Positions 1 through 7,097 of a stretch of 17,093 bases of DNA are shown here, one piece after another. The notes beneath the pieces are model-generated. The model saw nothing but the letters and a program-made list of their open reading frames with translations, searched no databases and was not told where the DNA came from. Position 1 is the stretch's first letter, and the number at the start of each line of letters is the position of its first letter. The position numbers and the translations under genes were made by a program. The stretch comes from Candidatus Latescibacterota bacterium (GTDB lineage: Bacteria > Latescibacterota > MVCY01): positions 1 through 17,093 of the forward strand of contig DAOVDP010000007.1 of NCBI GenBank assembly GCA_030669445.1, read 5' to 3'.

Positions 1-510
1 TTGAATGTGCTTGCCGGCTATATGCTCATCTTAAGCGGGCAGATGTGCCGCACTTACACTATCATAAATCTCCACCCCGCCGTACCCGGAGGCCCGAAGG
101 GAACCTGGCAAGAGGTCATCTGGCAACTGATAGGGAAGGGGGGCGAAAGCACTGGTGTGACAATTCACTTAGTTACTGAGACACTTGACGAAGGTCCTGC
201 TATCACTCACTGCTGCTTTCCTATCCGAACCGACCAGTTCCAAGAACTGTGGGAGGAGATGGAAGAGAAATTGAAGACCAGAGCCTTGTCCCAAATCCAA
301 GAAGAAGAGGGGGAAAATAACCCCCTTTTCAGACAGATACGGCAACAAGGGGTGATCCGAGAATTGCCGCTTTTGGTGCAAACTATCAAATGGTTTGCCA
401 AGGACAGAATAAAGACAACCGACGGAGAGGTAAGCGTTGACGGGCAGAAATGTCCACAAGGATTGGATTTAACCGAAGAGATAGACCAAATCATAGGAAG
501 TGAAGAATGA
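1..510 (+). CDS. Formyltransferase-family protein, 5'-truncated by window edge
   Basis: This is the C-terminal part of a folate-dependent formyltransferase-like protein related to PurN (GART), which in purine synthesis moves a formyl group from 10-formyl-THF to GAR. In window numbering the PurN-type catalytic triad is visible: Asn23 and His25 in NLHP, and Asp63 in the LDEGP motif after GVTIHLV. The segment LAGYMLILS matches the region just before the NxH motif in PurN, so roughly the first 80-90 residues lie left of the window and the TTG at position 1 is not a real start. The Gly-Gly-Pro-Lys-Gly-Thr-Trp stretch after NLHP differs from the usual PurN loop. The C-terminal extension (about residues 95-169) is polar and charged. 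It overlaps the next gene by ATGA, so the two are probably cotranscribed. The family is clear, but true GAR transformylase activity is not; another formyl acceptor is possible. Confidence 0.8.
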   Translation: MNVLAGYMLILSGQMCRTYTIINLHPAVPGGPKGTWQEVIWQLIGKGGESTGVTIHLVTETLDEGPAITHCCFPIRTDQFQELWEEMEEKLKTRALSQIQEEEGENNPLFRQIRQQGVIRELPLLVQTIKWFAKDRIKTTDGEVSVDGQKCPQGLDLTEEIDQIIGSEE

Positions 511-1592
511 GTCCTGCCCAGCGCATCTTTTGCACAGATTGTGAAGGACCTATATCAAAGAATGACAATGCCTTAGAACTTACTGCCCATTTTCTGCCCG
601 CCGGCGATACTTTTTTTGCTCAGCTCAGCAAATACGACGATTGCCTGGCGGATTTGGCCAAGAGGCCTGGCTACAAGGCTGGGGATACTCTCAAGTTGAT
701 ATTGCCTTTCTTGAGGGCATACGGAGCCACCAACCGAAATATCGAGGAGTCTTCTCTGCGAAATATCCTGCTGATGCCCGGTGCCAAGCAGACCCTTCAG
801 TATATTTCCAAGCTAATGCCCACCTTTATTATAAGTACCAGCTATCAGCTCTACATACGTTCGCTGTGCAATTTCCTTGATTTCCCCGAACAGCGGGTTT
901 TCTCCACTGAACTGGACATTGACAGGTACGAATTGAAACCAGCGGAAATCAAAAGGCTCAAGCAGCTTCGAGAGGAGATCGCTGCCCTGCCACTCATAGA
1001 GTTCCCCCCTGAAGCAGAGCATTTGGACCAAGTTCCGGTAGAGTCTCAGAGGATCATCCAGAGATTGGATCAGATATTCTGGAAGGAAATTCCCGCTATG
1101 GAGTCTGGCAGGATGTTGACTGAGGTTAATCCCATAGGGGGGAGGGAAAAAGCTGCTGCCATAGTGAACGTCTTGAGAGAAAACAGAGGGAAACCGCAGG
1201 ATGTGATCTATGTGGGCGATAGCATCACTGATGTACAGGCTTTCCAGATGGTACGGGAGGGAGGAGGACTGGCTGTATGTTTCAATGGAAACGGATACGC
1301 CCTCAGGGCGGCAGAGATCAGCTGTCTCTCAGAGCAGAGTACCGTACTTTGCGTGCTGGCTGAGCTGTTTTGCCACGGTGGGAAACAGATGGTTTTAGAA
1401 GTGGCAGCGGACTGGAGTCTGTCCAGACTGCAACAGTCCCAGGTGAACATATCCTTAGTGGGAGAGATATCAGGTCCTTCCGTCTTCCCTGAGATGGAGA
1501 TAATTTCGACAGAGAACAGAGAAGAACTGATCAAGAGAAGTGAATCCTTCCGAAAGTCAGTCAGGGGAGAAAAGATAGGTAGGTTGGGGTAG
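507..1592 (+). CDS. HAD-superfamily phosphatase-like protein ('EhaR'-type)
   Basis: A 361-residue HAD-superfamily protein. Motif I is D11-C12-E13-G14-P15, a DxE variant of the DxD nucleophile motif. The motif II Ser/Thr lies in IISTS (100-102), a motif III lysine is plausible at K205 in GREKAA, and motif IV is G227-D228-S229-x-x-D232. The opening FCTDCEGPISKNDNA resembles proteins annotated as 'energy-converting hydrogenase A subunit R' (EhaR) in methanogens. That name comes from gene neighbourhood there and does not imply a hydrogenase here. The long insert between motifs II and III (about 115-200) would form a cap domain. The ATG overlaps the stop of the formyltransferase gene, which suggests translational coupling and a shared pathway. 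The C-terminal 70 residues lack recognisable motifs. A phosphatase or phosphotransferase role is likely; the substrate is unknown. Confidence 0.75.
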   Translation: MSPAQRIFCTDCEGPISKNDNALELTAHFLPAGDTFFAQLSKYDDCLADLAKRPGYKAGDTLKLILPFLRAYGATNRNIEESSLRNILLMPGAKQTLQYISKLMPTFIISTSYQLYIRSLCNFLDFPEQRVFSTELDIDRYELKPAEIKRLKQLREEIAALPLIEFPPEAEHLDQVPVESQRIIQRLDQIFWKEIPAMESGRMLTEVNPIGGREKAAAIVNVLRENRGKPQDVIYVGDSITDVQAFQMVREGGGLAVCFNGNGYALRAAEISCLSEQSTVLCVLAELFCHGGKQMVLEVAADWSLSRLQQSQVNISLVGEISGPSVFPEMEIISTENREELIKRSESFRKSVRGEKIGRLG

Positions 1593-1642
1593 GATTATCC
1601 CAAATTGGTAGAGTGATTCCAAATTAACGTTCTTGCTCTTCC

Positions 1643-1724
1643 GTCATTGCGAGGAGAGAAGCGACGAAGCAATCCCTCTGATTGTACGTTAGTTAGAGAT
1701 TGCTTCGCTGCCGCTCGCAATGAC
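1643..1724. repeat. Imperfect palindrome of the dispersed GTCATTGCGAG...GAAGCAATC type
   Basis: The left arm (1643-1674) starts GTCATTGCGAG and ends GAAGCAATC. The right arm (1698-1724) is GATTGCTTCGC...CTCGCAATGAC. The arms pair over their outer 11 and inner 9 bases with an unequal middle, and are separated by a 23-base loop. It sits in the spacer between two convergent genes, where it could fold in RNA from either strand and act as a terminator or mRNA 3'-end stabiliser. Similar palindromes are common in environmental bacterial genomes and are often mistranslated into small 'proteins'. Degenerate half-copies occur at 12298-12319 and 16284-16314. Confidence 0.8.
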
Positions 1725-1788
1725 AATTTGTTGCTATGTTTTTTAGGACTCGCAATATTAGTTCGCTCGCAAAAAGTCGAGTATCCCC

Positions 1789-2661
1789 TCACTTCTTCTT
1801 TCCCTTTGTTTCCGCCTTACGGGCGCCAAATAACCTTTTGAGAGGCCTTTTTGATTCGCTTAGTTTCTGTAATTCAGTTATCTTATCCAAAGAGAAGCGG
1901 AGTTCCGTTCCTTCTTCATTCTTGAGGTAAATCATATTCTTTAAAAGGGCGTTCTCGGTCACTTGATAATTTTTGCCTTCGATGGATATCTTCGTGCCTG
2001 TCTTGGGGAAATTCTTCGAGGCTTCTCGGTAGAAATCCTCTTCATAAAGGAGACAGCACATCAGGCGTCCGCATACGCCGGAGATCTTGGTGGAACTGGG
2101 TGACAACCCTTGATCCTTGGCCATCTTGACTGATATAGGTTCAAAATCCACTAAGAATGTGTCACAGCAAAGCTTTCTGCCACAAGGGCCATACCCGCTT
2201 AATCTTCTTGCCTCGTCTCTGACTCCAATCTGCCGCATCTCCACTCTGGTTCGATAAATGGCGGCCATATCTTTGACCAGATCTCGAAAATCCACCCTCT
2301 TTTCGGCAGTGAAGAAAAAGCAGATCTTGCTGCCATCAAATTGATATTCCACATCTACCAGTTTCATCTTTAGTTTGTGTTCGAGGATCTTTGCCCTACA
2401 TAAACTGAGGGCTTCCTTTTCTTGCTTGGCATTCTCCTTTAGCCTTTCCATATCCTCCGGTGCGACCTTTCGCAGTATTTCTCTTTTTGCTTCTCTCTCT
2501 CTGGAAACCGACGCTTCCGCTATCTGGGTCATCCTTGCCACGTCCTCCCCTTTGTCTACTTGAACTACGGCAAGATCACCAATTCGCAGGGAGATACTCT
2601 GAGAATTCAGATAGAAGTCCTTTCTGCCCCCCTTAAATTCAACTTCGTATATTTCAGCCAT
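1789..2661 (-). CDS. ricT: PSP1-domain protein RicT (YaaT)
   Basis: A 290-residue PSP1-family protein. It has an N-terminal beta-rich segment (1-45), a charged helical stretch (50-95), the PSP1 core (about 65-155), and then two cysteine clusters: C160-x4-CC166 (CGRKLCC) and C197-x4-CC203 (CGRLMCCLLYE). In Bacillus subtilis RicT (YaaT) these cysteines help ligate Fe-S clusters in the RicAFT complex, which acts with RNase Y in mRNA maturation and affects sporulation and competence. The C-terminal tail (about 265-290) is basic and Lys-rich. The gene starts 3 bp after the holB stop, so its ribosome-binding site lies inside holB and the two are cotranscribed, the same order as in Firmicutes (holB-yaaT). 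RicA and RicF partners are not in this window. The family call is firm; its function outside Firmicutes is poorly defined. Confidence 0.9.
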   Translation of the reverse strand: MAEIYEVEFKGGRKDFYLNSQSISLRIGDLAVVQVDKGEDVARMTQIAEASVSREREAKREILRKVAPEDMERLKENAKQEKEALSLCRAKILEHKLKMKLVDVEYQFDGSKICFFFTAEKRVDFRDLVKDMAAIYRTRVEMRQIGVRDEARRLSGYGPCGRKLCCDTFLVDFEPISVKMAKDQGLSPSSTKISGVCGRLMCCLLYEEDFYREASKNFPKTGTKISIEGKNYQVTENALLKNMIYLKNEEGTELRFSLDKITELQKLSESKRPLKRLFGARKAETKGKKK

Positions 2662-2664
2662 TTT

Positions 2665-3735
2665 TTACTCCGATTCAGACATTTGTTCTGCTAATCCGAT
2701 CAAGATTAGCTCAGGATTTACATTTCTGGACATCATTTCCAGTGAAGATTCCACTTCTCGGCTTAAACGCGCAACCTCTTTGGAATCAATGCGCTCGGCC
2801 ATTCTTTTTGTTTCATCGCTCCGGTCTATGTTGGTTATTTCGTCCTGGCGTCCTTCACCCCAGAGCAGGATGTCTCTCAGCCACAAGAGAACTAACTCCA
2901 GCAGATATTCGAGCCTTGCCTTGTCCTTTTCCGCGATGATCGTTTCTATAAGATTAAGCTTTTCTGCATTGTTGCCCCAGAGAGCGGCCTCCAGCAGTGC
3001 CCGGGCGATATCTCTATATTCATCCAGATCTTGTTTCGCTGCCAACAACAAGGCCCTGGTTAAGTTGCCGTTGGTAAATCCAGCCACAATCTTTGCCTTC
3101 TCGGGAGAGATGTCTTTCCGTTTTAAGAGTGCCTCCTCTATCTCTACCCTTGAAAGATGATTCAATTGCAGCCTTTGGCAACGAGACAGGATAGTGGGCA
3201 AAAGAGAGTTGAGATTTGTGGCAGTGAGGATTAAGAGCAGAGTGCCAGGTGGTTCTTCTAAGATTTTCAGCAAGGCATTTGCCGCTTCCGGCCTCATCTG
3301 ATCAGCTCCCAGCAGAATAGCCACTTTCCTCTTGCCTTCGTAGGGGTGATAAGATGCCTGTTTTCGAAGCTCCCGTATCTTATCGATGGGGATAGTTACA
3401 CTTCTGGCAAACCCGACGGCTTGGTATTTGTCCTCGGCTATTTTTTGAAGGATTGAAATCTCCTCTTCAACTTGAAGTTGAGCCGGTCCAGGGAAGATCA
3501 CCTTCAAGTCCGGATGCTGAAGAGAAGAGATCTTGTGGCAGGAACTACACAGGTCGCAGGCGTCGCCTTTTGCCTGGGTGCAATTGACCGCCTTGGCCAG
3601 TTCAATTGCCAATGCCCTTTTGCCCACTCCCTCAGGACCATAGAGCACTAGCGCATGTGCCAGACGGTCGTTTTCCAGAGCCTGTCGCAGGGCCTGTTTA
3701 GCCTTTTCTTGACCGATTACATTGTTGAATGACAT
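2665..3735 (-). CDS. holB: DNA polymerase III subunit delta' (HolB)
   Basis: A clamp-loader AAA+ subunit that helps load the beta sliding clamp at the replication fork. Starting at the ATG at 3733-3735 (MSFNNVIGQEKA, the usual family N-terminus), it is 356 residues. It shows Walker A GPEGVGK (33-39), a zinc-binding module Cys52, Cys60, Cys63, Cys66, the helix NALLKILEEPP, and the SRC motif at 184-186 that supplies an arginine finger in trans. The C-terminal third is helical and less conserved, as expected of the collar domain. A longer in-frame GTG start at 3768 adds 11 residues (MSFSVFRIWGE) but has no visible ribosome-binding site; the ATG has GGGGTGAG directly upstream. It heads a two-gene unit with ricT. 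The tmk gene often found upstream is absent. An intact Walker A leaves open whether this subunit binds ATP, which E. coli delta' does not. Confidence 0.93.
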   Translation of the reverse strand: MSFNNVIGQEKAKQALRQALENDRLAHALVLYGPEGVGKRALAIELAKAVNCTQAKGDACDLCSSCHKISSLQHPDLKVIFPGPAQLQVEEEISILQKIAEDKYQAVGFARSVTIPIDKIRELRKQASYHPYEGKRKVAILLGADQMRPEAANALLKILEEPPGTLLLILTATNLNSLLPTILSRCQRLQLNHLSRVEIEEALLKRKDISPEKAKIVAGFTNGNLTRALLLAAKQDLDEYRDIARALLEAALWGNNAEKLNLIETIIAEKDKARLEYLLELVLLWLRDILLWGEGRQDEITNIDRSDETKRMAERIDSKEVARLSREVESSLEMMSRNVNPELILIGLAEQMSESE

Positions 3736-3828
3736 CTCACCCCAGATTCGGAAAACACTGAATGACACTGAAACAACCGAAAAAAATTACAAAATGACCC
3801 TTTTGCAGACCTCGTTAAGTTAATGGTG

Positions 3829-3862
3829 CGCAGATTCACCCAGATGAAATTTATAATCTGCG
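3829..3862. repeat. Inverted repeat between the ABC operon and holB
   Basis: CGCAGATT (3829-3836) pairs perfectly with AATCTGCG (3855-3862) across an 18-base loop. Outside it, GGTG (3825-3828) can pair with CACC (3868-3871) if five bases bulge. A second short stem, AGGGGC (3879-3884) with GCCCCT (3895-3900), straddles the stop codon of the upstream permease gene. Neither is followed by a T-run on the minus strand, so these are not textbook terminators, but they occupy the right place to end the sugar-importer transcript before holB. Confidence 0.45.
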
Positions 3863-3884
3863 TTCTGCACCTGGCGAAAGGGGC

Positions 3885-4727
3885 TTATCTGAATGCCCCT
3901 ATTGTGATACCCTTGATGAAGTATTTCTGGGTGAAGAAGAAAACGATCAGAGGAGGTAGGACCATAGCCACTGAGCTTGCCATTATCAGGTTCCATCTGG
4001 TGGCATATTCTCCATAGGATTGGAACAGCCGCAGACCTAAGGCCAGGGGATATTTTTCAATATCATGGAGGTAAATCAAGGGCCCCATAAAGTCGTTCCA
4101 GGCAGCCATAAAGCTGAAGATGGCCACGGCACCAAGGGCAGGCTTGGCCAATGGCAAAAAGATCTTATAATAGATCTGAAAGCTCGATGCCCCATCTATC
4201 CTCGCCGCTTCGTCCAGTTCTAAAGGGATGGTTAAGAAAAACTGCCGCAGCATAAAGACGAAAAAGGGGCCAGCAAAAAAGCTGGGAACTATAAGAGGTT
4301 TGAATGTGTTTACCCAACCCAACTTGTTGAATATGATGTAAGTAGGAATCATAGTGACCTGTCCAGGAAGCATCATGGTAGCCAGACAGAGGAAAAAGAG
4401 CTTGCTACTTGCTCGGGCCCTGAGCCGGGCGAAGCCGAAGGCCACCAGAGAGCAGGCGAAAACTTGGGGAAGCACTCTCCCTATGGTTAGCAATAAGGTA
4501 TTGATCAGAAAGGTGGTGAAAGGCAAAGCCTCCCAAGCCTCTTTGTAATTGGACCAATGGGGCGGCTTCGGTATCCAGACCGGTGGATGCTGGAACATCT
4601 CCTCTTCGCTCAGAAGGGAACTGGATACCATCCATGCAAAAGGGATCAGCAGAACGGCCGATGAGGCGATGAGAATCACATAGATAGCACTCCTGTATGC
4701 TGACTTCGCTATTTTAGCCTTGTTCAT
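3885..4727 (-). CDS. ABC sugar transporter permease, MalG/UgpE type
   Basis: An inner-membrane permease of the carbohydrate uptake CUT1 class, 280 residues, with six predicted membrane segments starting at about 15-38. The cytoplasmic EAA loop that docks the ATPase is E173-A-A-R-I-D-G179, followed by the typical KIFLPLAKPAL. The chosen ATG (4725-4727, MNKAKIAK) has GGGAGAG at the right distance; a TTG five codons upstream (4742) would have that Shine-Dalgarno sequence inside the coding region. It is the last gene of the importer operon, starting 22 bp after the MalF-type permease. The C-terminus KYFIKGITIGAFR is typical, with GITIGAF for the GIT(A/S)GAVK ending of the family. Substrate cannot be told from sequence; an oligosaccharide is likely from context. 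Confidence 0.92.
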   Translation of the reverse strand: MNKAKIAKSAYRSAIYVILIASSAVLLIPFAWMVSSSLLSEEEMFQHPPVWIPKPPHWSNYKEAWEALPFTTFLINTLLLTIGRVLPQVFACSLVAFGFARLRARASSKLFFLCLATMMLPGQVTMIPTYIIFNKLGWVNTFKPLIVPSFFAGPFFVFMLRQFFLTIPLELDEAARIDGASSFQIYYKIFLPLAKPALGAVAIFSFMAAWNDFMGPLIYLHDIEKYPLALGLRLFQSYGEYATRWNLIMASSVAMVLPPLIVFFFTQKYFIKGITIGAFR

Positions 4728-4733
4728 CAGAAA

Positions 4734-4740
4734 CTCTCCC
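4734..4740 (-). promoter_or_regulatory. Shine-Dalgarno site deciding the MalG-type permease start
   Basis: On the minus strand this reads GGGAGAG, six bases ahead of the ATG at 4725-4727. It argues for that ATG over the in-frame TTG at 4740-4742. Confidence 0.6.
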
Positions 4741-4749
4741 AAAATCTCC

Positions 4750-5637
4750 TTAGCGCCGCTCAGCTTCGTAATAAACCCAAAAAGGTGAAGACTTTATAAT
4801 AAGGAGCGTGAAGGCCATGATAATAAAAAATAATATCCAGGCCAAGGCAGAGGCATACCCCAGATTGAAATACTCGAAGGCGTTTCTAAAAAGATAAAGT
4901 ACATAAAACAAGGTGGCGTAGTGTGGTCCCCCATCGGTGATCAGGTAGCCGGGGGCAAACACTTTAAATGAGCCGATGAAGCCCATAACAAGATTGAAAA
5001 AGATCACCGGTGAGAGCATAGGAAAGGTAACGTTCCAGAATTTAGACCACCAGCCAGCGCCATCTATCTGAGCCGCCTCATACAGATACTGGGGGATACT
5101 CTGTAATCCCGCCAGGAAGATGATCATACTTGCGCCAAAACCCCAGAAGCTCATCAAGATCAGAGAGGGCAGGGCCAATTTTTCGTTGGCAAGCCAGTTT
5201 TGAGGGGACAGTCCTAACTTGGTCACAAAGAAATTGAGCAGCCCATTGGGGAAGAAGATCCACATCCACAGCATTGAAGAGGCGACTATGGGCAAGATAG
5301 TGGGCAGATAAAAGATAGTCCTGAAAAGCCCTATTGCCCTCACCTTCTGGTTTAGGAACATCGCCACCAGCAGCGAGGCGGCTAACTTCAGCACTACAGA
5401 ACTGAGGACGAAGGTGGAGGTAACCCCCAATGACTTCCAGAACAACGGGTCGTGCATCAACTCCTTATAGTTATCAAAACCTACCCACTCAGGCGGGGTG
5501 ATTATGTTCCATCTGGCAAAACTCAGGATTATGGAAGCCAGCATCGGAGCAAGGGTCAAGAAGAGAAAACCCATAAGCCAAGGTGAAATGAAAAAATAGA
5601 ACTCCCGCTCCTCTCTTTTCTGCTTTCTGCTTAACAT
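4750..5637 (-). CDS. ABC sugar transporter permease, MalF/UgpA type
   Basis: The partner inner-membrane permease, 295 residues, with six predicted membrane helices after a charged cytoplasmic N-terminus (MLSRKQKREERE, then a helix at about 13-40). The EAA loop is E187-A-A-Q-I-D-G193 followed by FWNVTFPMLSP. The sequence WVGFDNYKELM (51-61) is the periplasmic signature common to MalF/UgpA-type subunits. Its length matches UgpA rather than the longer enteric MalF. It lies 24 bp after the binding-protein stop and 22 bp before the second permease, so the three form one transcript. GGTGAAG precedes the ATG by two bases. The ATPase expected to complete the transporter is not encoded here, as is common for CUT1 systems that share one MsmK/UgpC-type ATPase. 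Confidence 0.92.
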   Translation of the reverse strand: MLSRKQKREEREFYFFISPWLMGFLFLTLAPMLASIILSFARWNIITPPEWVGFDNYKELMHDPLFWKSLGVTSTFVLSSVVLKLAASLLVAMFLNQKVRAIGLFRTIFYLPTILPIVASSMLWMWIFFPNGLLNFFVTKLGLSPQNWLANEKLALPSLILMSFWGFGASMIIFLAGLQSIPQYLYEAAQIDGAGWWSKFWNVTFPMLSPVIFFNLVMGFIGSFKVFAPGYLITDGGPHYATLFYVLYLFRNAFEYFNLGYASALAWILFFIIMAFTLLIIKSSPFWVYYEAERR

Positions 5638-5661
5638 TTCTTCACCGTTTCCCTGAGCTTT

Positions 5662-6957
5662 TCACCTACCGGTTCTCAATATCCTGTTCACCTCAGGCAT
5701 GATCTCTATCAGACCCTCTTTGGCTGATTTCCTCCCGACCCAGATGAGATCCATAGTACTGTTAATTAGGCGCTCGGCCTTCTTGGGTATGAAAGGGTTC
5801 ACTGCCAACGGGGGTTTTAGGATGGAAGGCGCCAAGTCATAGAATACATGGAAGTGGGCAGGGATAATCTCCGGGTCGGTCCACTCCTCCGGGTGGGAGG
5901 CAAGTGACTTCAGGGCCGGGATGTCAAAGCCGAGCCGACTCCAGATCCTCCGGGCATCTGGGGTTGCCAGATAACTGATCCACTTATAGGCGGCCTCAGG
6001 TACTCTGGTCCCACGCCAGACCCCACCGATCCTTCCCCCTAAGGTAATGCTTCTCCCACCAGGTGCTATAGGCGGGGGGGCAATGTCATATTCGTCCTCC
6101 ATATTCTTCAGCCTGCTGACCTGCCAGGGGCCGCTTATGAACATCGAGGCATCCCCCCTTGCAAAGGCCTGCCACTTACCTATCTCCTTCTCCAGCGCCG
6201 GGGGAGGCATAACCCCATGTACCAGAAATAGATCCGCAACCATCTGGATGGCCTCGTAGACCTTAGGATCGTCAAAATAGCACTCGGTGTAATCCTCATT
6301 GAAGGTCCTGCCTCCGTTAAGAGAGATGTAAGTCCAAATTGGAGTATAACGGACATACGCCCACCGGGTAACCTTGTCTTTGGCGTCTCTTTTGACCAAC
6401 TTTTTGCAGCATTCCAGAAAAGTTGGCCAGCCCCACTCTCCTCTCTGATAAAATTCGTTTGGTGTAGGTAATCTTGCCTCCCTAAAGTGATCTACATTAT
6501 AGAAGAGCACCTGTGGGCCTAAGGCGTGTGCGATGCTATACTGCTTTCCCTTCCACTGATCCAGGGCTAAAATCCCAGGAAAGAGGTCATCCAGATCCAA
6601 ATTCTTGTCTTGGGCCATGTACTCATCAATAGGCAACAGTACCTTATCTAGCATGCCCTTGGATGCAAATTCCCCAAAGGGCAGATTGATGATATCGGGG
6701 GCCGTCTTTGCGGCAAGCATCGCCATTATTTTCTCGTCATACTTCACCGGAATCATCTGGGTCTTAATTACGATCCCCGGATTCTTTCTGTGGAAGTCCT
6801 CTGCCAGGGCTGCCCAGGCCTCACGTTCAGCAACTCCACCCCAGATGGCGAACTTGACTACTGTCGGGCCTGAACTGTGCTGGGGTTGGCCCCGAAAAAA
6901 GACGGTCCATCCTAATACCAAGACTATAACCAGTACCAATAGGATCTTATATTTCAT
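5662..6957 (-). CDS. Extracellular (periplasmic) sugar-binding protein of ABC importer
   Basis: A 431-residue family-1 solute-binding protein that delivers sugar to the two permeases encoded just downstream. It has a basic N-terminus and one hydrophobic stretch (MKYKILLVLVIVLVLGWTV) acting as signal peptide or membrane anchor. There is no lipobox cysteine, so it is not an obvious lipoprotein. The mature part has the expected beta-alpha opening (VVKFAIWGGVAEREAWAAL, FHRKNPGIVIK), then KTAPDIINLPFGEFASKGML, which marks the family's hinge-proximal region. I start it at the ATG at 6955-6957; a TTG 14 codons upstream (6999) would put a polar segment before the signal and has no Shine-Dalgarno sequence. 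It is the first gene of the importer operon, 140 bp after the glycoside-hydrolase-like gene. The Trp- and Tyr-rich central part (about 190-215) fits carbohydrate stacking. Confidence 0.9.
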   Translation of the reverse strand: MKYKILLVLVIVLVLGWTVFFRGQPQHSSGPTVVKFAIWGGVAEREAWAALAEDFHRKNPGIVIKTQMIPVKYDEKIMAMLAAKTAPDIINLPFGEFASKGMLDKVLLPIDEYMAQDKNLDLDDLFPGILALDQWKGKQYSIAHALGPQVLFYNVDHFREARLPTPNEFYQRGEWGWPTFLECCKKLVKRDAKDKVTRWAYVRYTPIWTYISLNGGRTFNEDYTECYFDDPKVYEAIQMVADLFLVHGVMPPPALEKEIGKWQAFARGDASMFISGPWQVSRLKNMEDEYDIAPPPIAPGGRSITLGGRIGGVWRGTRVPEAAYKWISYLATPDARRIWSRLGFDIPALKSLASHPEEWTDPEIIPAHFHVFYDLAPSILKPPLAVNPFIPKKAERLINSTMDLIWVGRKSAKEGLIEIMPEVNRILRTGR

Positions 6958-7097
6958 ATCTTGCTCAATAGTGTTATTTGAATAGATCCGTATAAACAAT
7001 GCGTGTTTGGGAGAGTTTGCAATCCTATTTAATCGAAGGCTGAATCCAGCAGTGCAGAGATGGACAAAGCCATTCTCATCAGGCTGAAAAGACTATA

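Noticed and set aside
507..1592. Reading the HAD gene as evidence of an energy-converting hydrogenase
   Set aside because: Only the family name links it to Eha; no hydrogenase subunits are present and the motifs are those of a HAD phosphatase.
1595..1792. Small minus-strand reading frame with LSLRAAAKQSLTN and RNDGRA-like sequence
   Set aside because: It is a translation of the palindromic repeat at 1643-1724, a well-known source of false small proteins; it lies between convergent genes with no ribosome-binding site.
6958..6999. Upstream TTG start for the binding protein
   Set aside because: It would place a polar 14-residue segment before the signal sequence and lacks a Shine-Dalgarno site; the ATG at 6957 gives a normal export signal.
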